From positions 1 through 64,000 of the forward strand of contig CALMSY010000030.1 in the NCBI GenBank assembly GCA_937872475.1: DNA of 64,000 nt, in the 5' to 3' direction. Positions 58,688 through 64,000 of the stretch are shown in pieces. The notes under the pieces are model-generated. The model ran no database searches. It saw nothing but the letters and a program-made list of their open reading frames with translations, and had not been told where the DNA came from. This stretch comes from 67-14 sp020438345 (GTDB lineage: Bacteria > Actinomycetota > Thermoleophilia > Solirubrobacterales > 70-9). The translations under genes and the position numbers were made by a program. Position 1 is the stretch's first letter. Each line of letters starts with the position of its first letter.

Positions 58688-59877
58688 TGATCCGCGGCAG
58701 AATCAGGCGTGGCAAGGGGGAGGGACCTGCCGGCGAGTCCCCTGAACAGGTGATCGAAATTGACCCGGGTGCGCTCGGAAACATCTTTTCTGTCCCGACC
58801 TGGCTGAGGAACGCGGGCCTTGGAGCATGGTTCCTGGTTGGTATTGCCATCCTGCTCCTGGCGCTCGTCTGGCTGGCGACTCTGACCGAAGTGATCGTAG
58901 TCCCGGTTATCGTCGCTTCGATCGTAGGGGCCGTCGGTTCGCCTCTTGTTTCGAGGATGAACCGTCACGGGATGCCTCGCGGCATCGGCGCGATCCTGGT
59001 GATGCTCCTACTTGTCCTGATCGTGTTCGCCTGCACCGTGATGGTGGTGAACGGGGTCGTCCAGCAGATTCCCGCCATCAGTCATGACCTGAACTCCGCG
59101 GTGGATGACATCAGCCAGTTCGCGGCGGATCAGGGCATCGACCAGCAACAGGTGGACAAGGCCCGGGAAGGGGCCAAATCAGGCGCAACCGACGCAATCG
59201 GGACGCTCCTCACCGGATTACTCAGCGGGATCTCCGGGCTCTCGTCCACGCTCTTCTTCGTGGCGATGGCCTTCCTTTGCTCGTTCTTCATGCTGAAGGA
59301 CGGGCCGGTGATCAGGAACTGGGCCGAGCGTTCATCGAGCCTGCCGCCGCAGGTGGCCAGGATAGTCACGGGGCGAATGATCGCTTCGCTCAGGGGCTAC
59401 TTCCTGGGAGTAACTATCGTCGCCGCTTTCTCCGCCGTGGTGGTGATGATCGGGGCGGTCATCATCGGAGTGCCTCTGGTCGCGACGATCGGGGCGGTCA
59501 CCTTCGTGGCCGGGTTTGTGCCGTATATCGGGGCCTGGACGGCGGGAATCTTCACTGTGCTTCTTGCCTATGGCTCCGGGGGGACGGATGCCGCAGTTGC
59601 CATGGCTGTGGTCCAGCTGCTCGCCAACGGGGCACTCCAGCAGATGGTTCAGCCGTTTGCGATGGGCAGTGCTCTCGGTATTCATCCGCTTGCGGTGCTG
59701 GTGGTGACCATCGCAGGCGGTGCCCTGTTCGGATCGATCGGGCTGATTCTCGCGGCTCCTCTCGTTGCCGCGGCAAGCGGGATCATCCGCGACCTCAAAG
59801 GAGCCGAGGGCTTGCCAGCCGATCAATCAGCTCGTAGTGGCGGACCAGACGATGAACCGAAAGCAGCCCTGACCTGA
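58687..59877 (+). CDS. AI-2E family (UPF0118) transporter
   Basis: 396 residues with about seven or eight helices. VPYIGAWTAGIF and the C-terminal VQPFAMGSALGIHPLAVLVVTIAGG.LFG-type segment are typical. Members move autoinducer-2 or sodium/protons; the true substrate is unknown. The last 83 bases overlap the end of the convergent glycosyltransferase gene. Confidence 0.88.
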   Translation: MIRGRIRRGKGEGPAGESPEQVIEIDPGALGNIFSVPTWLRNAGLGAWFLVGIAILLLALVWLATLTEVIVVPVIVASIVGAVGSPLVSRMNRHGMPRGIGAILVMLLLVLIVFACTVMVVNGVVQQIPAISHDLNSAVDDISQFAADQGIDQQQVDKAREGAKSGATDAIGTLLTGLLSGISGLSSTLFFVAMAFLCSFFMLKDGPVIRNWAERSSSLPPQVARIVTGRMIASLRGYFLGVTIVAAFSAVVVMIGAVIIGVPLVATIGAVTFVAGFVPYIGAWTAGIFTVLLAYGSGGTDAAVAMAVVQLLANGALQQMVQPFAMGSALGIHPLAVLVVTIAGGALFGSIGLILAAPLVAAASGIIRDLKGAEGLPADQSARSGGPDDEPKAALT

Positions 59878-61222
59878 CGGTCTCGTGAGCGCAGTCACCG
59901 ATCCTTGCGGCCTGGCCCGGATTGTCCAGCAGTCCGTCAATCGCGGCCGCGAAGGCGGGCAGGTCCCGTGGGTCGTCCACCAGCAACCCGGAAACACCGG
60001 CTTCAATCTGGTCCTGGATACCGCCGAGGCGGCTTGCCACCATCGGCCTTGATTTCCACATCGCTTCCGAAACGGTCAGGCCAAAGCCCTCGGCCAGGCT
60101 CTTCTGGACAACCACATCGGCCCGCCTCTGGATCGCATTGACCATGAATCCGTTTTCATCGAGGTCATCCATCGGCAGGCTCACCAGGTGAACCCTTGCT
60201 CGCATCGGATCGGGCAGTGACTCCCAGATCTCAACGATCTCCCGGAAGACGGAGGCACCCTCAGGATCATCGTCTACCCCCGAGCTTTCAGGTCCGACAA
60301 GAGCGAGATGAGCATCCGGATTGCGGAGATCGCGGCTGAACAGGGTGAGCAACCCGGAGTGATCCTTGAGCCGGTCCCAGCGTGAAACCTGGGCGACCAG
60401 GGGAGCTTCCGGGGGCAGATGACCTGTCTGCAGGATCGAGGCCCGGCGAGTCACTTCTCCGGCGTCGCCTTCGGAACGGGTAAAGCGAGGGTTTGATCCC
60501 GGATCATCGCCACTCAGGCCGATCCTGCCGAGCACTGCCCTCAGCGTGCTTTCGTCCATCTCCTGGTTTTTCGGAGTGAAGGCATCGATCCCGGGAGGAA
60601 TCACCGTCGTAGTGTCACGGTCGAGAACCGACCAGACGTACTCCGGACGGGAGAAGACGCTGCCATCGGCGGCAGAAACCAGATCTGAAAGAAGCTCCTG
60701 GGCCCCGAGGGCGATCTGATTGGATTCGTCGACGCCAATGTGGCAACGCCAGATGACCCTGGCCCCGGTCTCCAGGATTGCCGGGATCAGCCCCGCAGTT
60801 TGCGGATCATGGAGCAGCACAACATCTTCGGGCGAAATGCGGGAAGCCAGACGGGCCGAACTGTCGGCGAGGAAGTCAAGATAGGCATCCCGCTCCGCCT
60901 GGCCGAGCGGGCCTCCATCACCCGGGTCCCCGTGGAGTTGGTTGTGAATACGCTTGGTCAAGACAAAAAATGAAGGATCCTCCTTCAGCACCACCCATCG
61001 GGTGTCGACCCCGGAATCGAGTACATACGGCAGATATGCACGAAGCATCTCGGCGACGCCGCCGCCGCGGGCAGTCGAATTCACGTTCCAGACAGTCCGA
61101 CCGCCGAGGTTCTCCCGGGCGGCCGCAGCCGCGGCCGCTATCGGCTCATAGACGTCCCCGAGCAGGTCCCGATATCGCGAGACCGGCTGCGGGGCGAGCC
61201 TGACCTGTTCCGGTTCAGCCAT
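59795..61222 (-). CDS. GT4 glycosyltransferase, trehalose synthase (TreT)-like
   Basis: 475 residues. NVNSTARGGGVAEML near residue 46, HDPQTAGLIPA, IWRCHIGVDESN, and the C-terminal donor site KSLAEGFGLTVSEAMWKSRPMVAS are shared with TreT-type trehalose synthases, which join NDP-glucose and glucose. Other GT4 activities cannot be ruled out. Osmoprotection would be the expected role. Confidence 0.82.
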   Translation of the reverse strand: MAEPEQVRLAPQPVSRYRDLLGDVYEPIAAAAAAARENLGGRTVWNVNSTARGGGVAEMLRAYLPYVLDSGVDTRWVVLKEDPSFFVLTKRIHNQLHGDPGDGGPLGQAERDAYLDFLADSSARLASRISPEDVVLLHDPQTAGLIPAILETGARVIWRCHIGVDESNQIALGAQELLSDLVSAADGSVFSRPEYVWSVLDRDTTTVIPPGIDAFTPKNQEMDESTLRAVLGRIGLSGDDPGSNPRFTRSEGDAGEVTRRASILQTGHLPPEAPLVAQVSRWDRLKDHSGLLTLFSRDLRNPDAHLALVGPESSGVDDDPEGASVFREIVEIWESLPDPMRARVHLVSLPMDDLDENGFMVNAIQRRADVVVQKSLAEGFGLTVSEAMWKSRPMVASRLGGIQDQIEAGVSGLLVDDPRDLPAFAAAIDGLLDNPGQAARIGDCAHETVRSGLLSVHRLVRHYELIDRLASPRLL

Positions 61223-61254
61223 GAATGAGAAAACAGGCCAGGCTGCCCGACCGG

Positions 61255-62625
61255 CTACTTCTGGATCCGGATCAGCTTCTTGTTTACGAATTCCTGGATC
61301 CCGTAGATGCCGAGTTCACGACCGAAGCCGGAGCGCTTGACTCCGCCGAACGGGAGCTCGGCACCGTCAAGGCCGACACCATTCACAAAGACCATGCCCG
61401 TGTCGAGCTGATCGGCAACCCTGCGGGCCTGTTCGGGATCATTCGAGAACACGTACGAGCCGAGTCCGAACGGAGTGTCGTTGGCGAGCTCGATGGCTTC
61501 TTCCTCGCCGCTGACCCGGTAGACAGTGGCGACCGGCCCAAAGAACTCTTCCCGGTAGGCATCGTTTTCCTTATTGACTCCGGCCAGAACCGTGACAGGG
61601 AAGAAGTTCCCGTTTCGCTCTCCGCCCACGACAACCTCGGCGCCCTGGGCGACTGCCCGGTCGAGCTGATCCTGCAGGCGCTCGGCTGCCACGGAGGAAG
61701 AAAGCGGTCCGATCGCGGTTTCATCCGAGGTGGGGTCCCCGGGCTGGACCTCTCCCATCTTCGCGGCAAAGCCGGAAAGAAAGCCGTCGTAGAGCTCATC
61801 GGTAATGATGAAGCGCTTGGCCGCGTTACAGGACTGACCAGTGTTGTCAAGGCGGGCATCTGTGGCGGCCTGAATCGCCTCTTCGAGATCGTCTGATCCG
61901 AGCACGATGAACGGGTCGGAACCGCCCAGCTCCAGCACAACTTTCTTGAGATTGCGACCAGCCACCTCGGCGACCGCAGCTCCGGCTCTTTCCGAGCCGG
62001 TAAGTGAAACTCCCCGGACCCTTGGATCGGCTATCGCGTCGGCAATCTGATCGTTGGTAGCGAGGATCGTCTGGTAGGCCTCGGCGGGCATGCCAGCATC
62101 GGACATCATTTTCTGGATGGCCTCGGCCGACTCGGGACACTGGGGCGCAGGCTTCAGCAGGATCGGGTTGCCTACGATCAGGTTCGGTCCGGCGAAGCGG
62201 GCCACCTGGTAGTAGGGGAAGTTCCAGGGCATGATTCCGATCAACGGGCCCATGGCACTCTTGCGGACCGTCGCTGTGCCGTCACCGGCCAGAAGTTCGA
62301 TCTCCTCATCGGCAAGGAGCTGCTCGGCCCGTTCGGCGTAGAAGCCATAGATGTCAGCGCAGAAGTCGATCTCGCCGAGAGCCTGCTCGCGCGGCTTACC
62401 CATCTCGCGAATGATGATGTCGGCCAGTTCCTCACGACGTTCGACGTGGAGGTCGGCGACCCGTTGAATGATCGCTGCCCTCTCGGCAACCGAAGTGTTC
62501 CGGGACCAGCCGTGGAATGCGCTATCGGCCGCGCCGATCGCATCCTCGAGCCCGGCATCCGAAATCGTCGGATACTCCTTCACGCTTTCGCCGGTGGCCG
62601 GGTTCACAACTGCGTAGTCGCTCAT
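61255..62625 (-). CDS. NAD(P)-dependent aldehyde dehydrogenase (succinate-semialdehyde type)
   Basis: 456 residues from ATG 62625, chosen because GGAG lies five bases upstream. Lys158 (KPAPQCPES), Glu232 (LELGGSDPF) and nucleophile Cys266 (GQSCNAAKRF) are intact. The NTGQSCNA pattern resembles the GabD/Sad group. It oxidises an aldehyde to the acid; the exact substrate is unknown. Confidence 0.9.
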   Translation of the reverse strand: MSDYAVVNPATGESVKEYPTISDAGLEDAIGAADSAFHGWSRNTSVAERAAIIQRVADLHVERREELADIIIREMGKPREQALGEIDFCADIYGFYAERAEQLLADEEIELLAGDGTATVRKSAMGPLIGIMPWNFPYYQVARFAGPNLIVGNPILLKPAPQCPESAEAIQKMMSDAGMPAEAYQTILATNDQIADAIADPRVRGVSLTGSERAGAAVAEVAGRNLKKVVLELGGSDPFIVLGSDDLEEAIQAATDARLDNTGQSCNAAKRFIITDELYDGFLSGFAAKMGEVQPGDPTSDETAIGPLSSSVAAERLQDQLDRAVAQGAEVVVGGERNGNFFPVTVLAGVNKENDAYREEFFGPVATVYRVSGEEEAIELANDTPFGLGSYVFSNDPEQARRVADQLDTGMVFVNGVGLDGAELPFGGVKRSGFGRELGIYGIQEFVNKKLIRIQK

Positions 62626-62752
62626 GAATCTCCAATCCTCGAATTGTGCGGCAATTCCCGGGTACCCGATCACGGTGCCCGCACCCAGACTATTGGGTGC
62701 GGGTCAAGTCCTCCAATCAGGTGACGAGCCACAGACAGTTACGTAGCCCGTC

Positions 62753-62765
62753 TAGGATCGGACCA
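62753..62765 (+). promoter_or_regulatory. Leaderless-type promoter of a 10-codon ORF and hydrolase
   Basis: TAGGAT (62753-62758) lies 6 bases before ATG 62765, not before the hydrolase start at 62794. Confidence 0.5.
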
Positions 62766-62797
62766 TGAACTACCGCATTGAGAGAACCGCGGCTTGA
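62765..62797 (+). CDS. Ten-residue leader peptide coupled to the downstream hydrolase
   Basis: ATG 62765 opens a 10-codon frame, MNYRIERTAA, ending in TGA 62795-62797. That stop overlaps the TTG start of the hydrolase in the sequence TTGA, so ribosomes could reinitiate. The peptide lacks runs of one amino acid, so classical attenuation is not evident. Confidence 0.5.
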   Translation: MNYRIERTAA

Positions 62798-63711
62798 GCG
62801 CGGCAGATCTAAGGACCTGGCACGGACGCGGGCACATGGTTGATGCGACCCCGCTCGGGCACAAGGCATTTGTGATCGACGAGGGAGACCCGGATGCGGG
62901 GGCCGGGGAAACCGTTGTCCTGCTGCATGGTTTTCCCGAATCCTCCTACTCCTTTTCTGGCGCCTTGCCCCTGCTGGAAGGCCGGTTCAAGCGGGTTGTT
63001 TCATTTGACTTCATAGGGTTCGGGTTTTCGGCCAAGCCTGCTGGAGGGTTCGCCTACTCATTGCTCGAACAGGCCGACGTGGCTCTCCGGGTCATCCGTG
63101 AAGCGGGGATCACCGGCTGCCACTTTGTGGCCCATGACATGGGTGATTCGGTGATGACCGAACTGCTTGCGCGGTTCAATCACGACTGTCCGGACTGGTT
63201 TTCGGACGGACCCCTGAGCGTCACATTCACCAACGGCAGCATGGTGCTGGGCGATGCGAAGCTCCGGATCGGCCAGCGGGCGCTGGTTTCGCCGCTCGGC
63301 CCGCTTCTGGCGAGGGCCACCGACAGTCTGACGGTGTTCGAGAAACAGGTTACAAGTGCCCAGGGCAACGGAAAACTCGATCAGGAGAAGATCCTCGACA
63401 TGTACTCGGCCTCGACCTCCGGAGCTCCTCCCGGTCTCATGGCCAGGTTGATCAACTACCTGCGGGAACGACGCCGCTTCGAGGGGCCGCGCTGGCTGCC
63501 GGCCCTGCGGGACGCCTCCATGCCGGTGCATATCTGCTGGGGCGCCGATGATGCGGTCGCCCCGGTCGCGATCGCCCATCGCCTCAAGGAAGAAGTAAAG
63601 CCGGAAGCAACGCTCACGATCATCGAAGGGCTCGGGCACTTCGGCCAGGTCCAGGACCCCGAGAGCTGGTTTGGGGGACTGGCCCCGTTCTGGGAAAAGG
63701 CGGGGGCCTGA
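62794..63711 (+). CDS. Alpha/beta hydrolase (epoxide hydrolase / haloalkane dehalogenase-like)
   Basis: 305 residues, TTG start. HGFPES oxyanion motif (~45-50), nucleophile Asp115 in FVAHDMGDSV, an acid in CWGADDAVAP, and His in GLGHFGQVQDP. An Asp nucleophile separates it from Ser esterases and fits epoxide hydrolases or dehalogenases. Start codon use is explained by coupling to the 10-codon ORF. Confidence 0.85.
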   Translation: MSAADLRTWHGRGHMVDATPLGHKAFVIDEGDPDAGAGETVVLLHGFPESSYSFSGALPLLEGRFKRVVSFDFIGFGFSAKPAGGFAYSLLEQADVALRVIREAGITGCHFVAHDMGDSVMTELLARFNHDCPDWFSDGPLSVTFTNGSMVLGDAKLRIGQRALVSPLGPLLARATDSLTVFEKQVTSAQGNGKLDQEKILDMYSASTSGAPPGLMARLINYLRERRRFEGPRWLPALRDASMPVHICWGADDAVAPVAIAHRLKEEVKPEATLTIIEGLGHFGQVQDPESWFGGLAPFWEKAGA

Positions 63712-63717
63712 TCCGCG

Positions 63718-64000
63718 TCAGCCGCGGCTGCCCTGCTCCTGCTGCTGCCAGTAACGAGCGAGACCGGACCACATCCCCTCGAAGGGGCCGGCCCGCCAGT
63801 AGGTATTGAGGTCTTCCTCGCAGACTTGTCCGGCGAGCCACTCACGAATCCAGCCGGTCATGCCGTCCGCATCGGTCTCCCTGGCTTTTTCGGAAAAGAG
63901 ATCAAGTGATTTGTGCATCATGTCGATCTGATTTTCGACATCCGTCGCCTGCCCGAAATGCTGGAAGGCGATCCGCTGCGGCTGCCACGCCCGGACAATT
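63718..64000 (-). CDS. C-terminal part of an unidentified protein (5' end outside window)
   Basis: The frame is open on the minus strand from the right edge (64000) to a stop at 63718. About 93 residues are visible, Trp-rich, with WIREWLAGQVCEEDLNTYW and ending QQQEQGSRG. An internal ATG at 63921 is unlikely to be the start because the frame continues with similar composition beyond it. No family recognised. Confidence 0.5.
   Translation of the reverse strand, partial: IVRAWQPQRIAFQHFGQATDVENQIDMMHKSLDLFSEKARETDADGMTGWIREWLAGQVCEEDLNTYWRAGPFEGMWSGLARYWQQQEQGSRG

Noticed and set aside
1..64000. tRNA, rRNA, IS elements, prophage or CRISPR
   Set aside because: I saw no T-loop-type tRNA sequence in a plausible fold, no transposase or integrase, and no array of spaced identical repeats; the 22-nt and 11-nt tandems are contiguous, without spacers.

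Overview
The window is 64 kb of GC-rich, gene-dense bacterial chromosome. Gene content and order point to an actinobacterium: nusA-infB-rbfA-truB-ribF-rpsO-pnp, dapB/dapA-RNase J, ftsK-cinA-recA-recX-RNase Y-miaB-miaA-dapF-hflX, and a MurT/GatD pair. The RCC1 plus InlB-type repeat surface proteins, a c-di-AMP riboswitch before a cell-wall hydrolase and many leaderless genes suggest class Thermoleophilia (Solirubrobacterales-like). That placement is inferred from gene content, not from any marker comparison. I see no rRNA or tRNA gene, insertion sequence, prophage or CRISPR array.

Layout. (1) 1-5.8 kb: two tandem secreted repeat proteins; the first is cut by the left edge. (2) 5.9-16.9 kb: ribosome assembly and RNA-processing cluster (rimP, nusA, infB, rbfA, nrnA, truB, ribF, rpsO, a peroxiredoxin, pnp). 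(3) 16.9-22.9 kb: M16 peptidase, dapB, amidase, dapA and RNase J as one overlapping operon. (4) 23.2-25.4 kb (minus): a sensor kinase/response regulator pair. (5) 25.4-37.6 kb: ftsK, cinA, SOS-controlled recA-recX, RNase Y, miaB, miaA, a DapF-like protein lacking both catalytic cysteines, and a DapL-like aminotransferase. (6) 37.8-45.2 kb: NAD-dependent epimerase, hflX, dut, then a minus-strand operon with MurT/GatD (peptidoglycan glutamate amidation), a lipid kinase and two methyltransferases. (7) 45.3-50.1 kb: cyclophilin, hydrolase, formylglycine-generating enzyme and small membrane proteins. (8) 50.2-64 kb: accessory genes, including TetR-P450, TetR/MMPL, a c-di-AMP-riboswitch hydrolase, rpiA, an ABC exporter, an AI-2E-family permease, a TreT-like glycosyltransferase, an aldehyde dehydrogenase and a second hydrolase.

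Functional links. Several genes feed the cell envelope: dapA, dapB, DapL, DapF-like, MurT/GatD and the riboswitch-controlled hydrolase. RNA turnover is strongly represented (Pnp, RNase J, RNase Y, NrnA).

Main points of interest: a DapF homologue with Ser at both catalytic Cys positions; a c-di-AMP riboswitch followed by a gene whose only plausible start is ATT; a recurrent TANNNT hexamer 6-9 nt before the start codon of about 18 genes (leaderless transcription); a 10-codon leaderless ORF coupled to a hydrolase; a Cys3-His motif appended to NusA; an RNase Y without a membrane anchor; a DUF4160 gene remnant; and a pair of dispersed palindromic elements.
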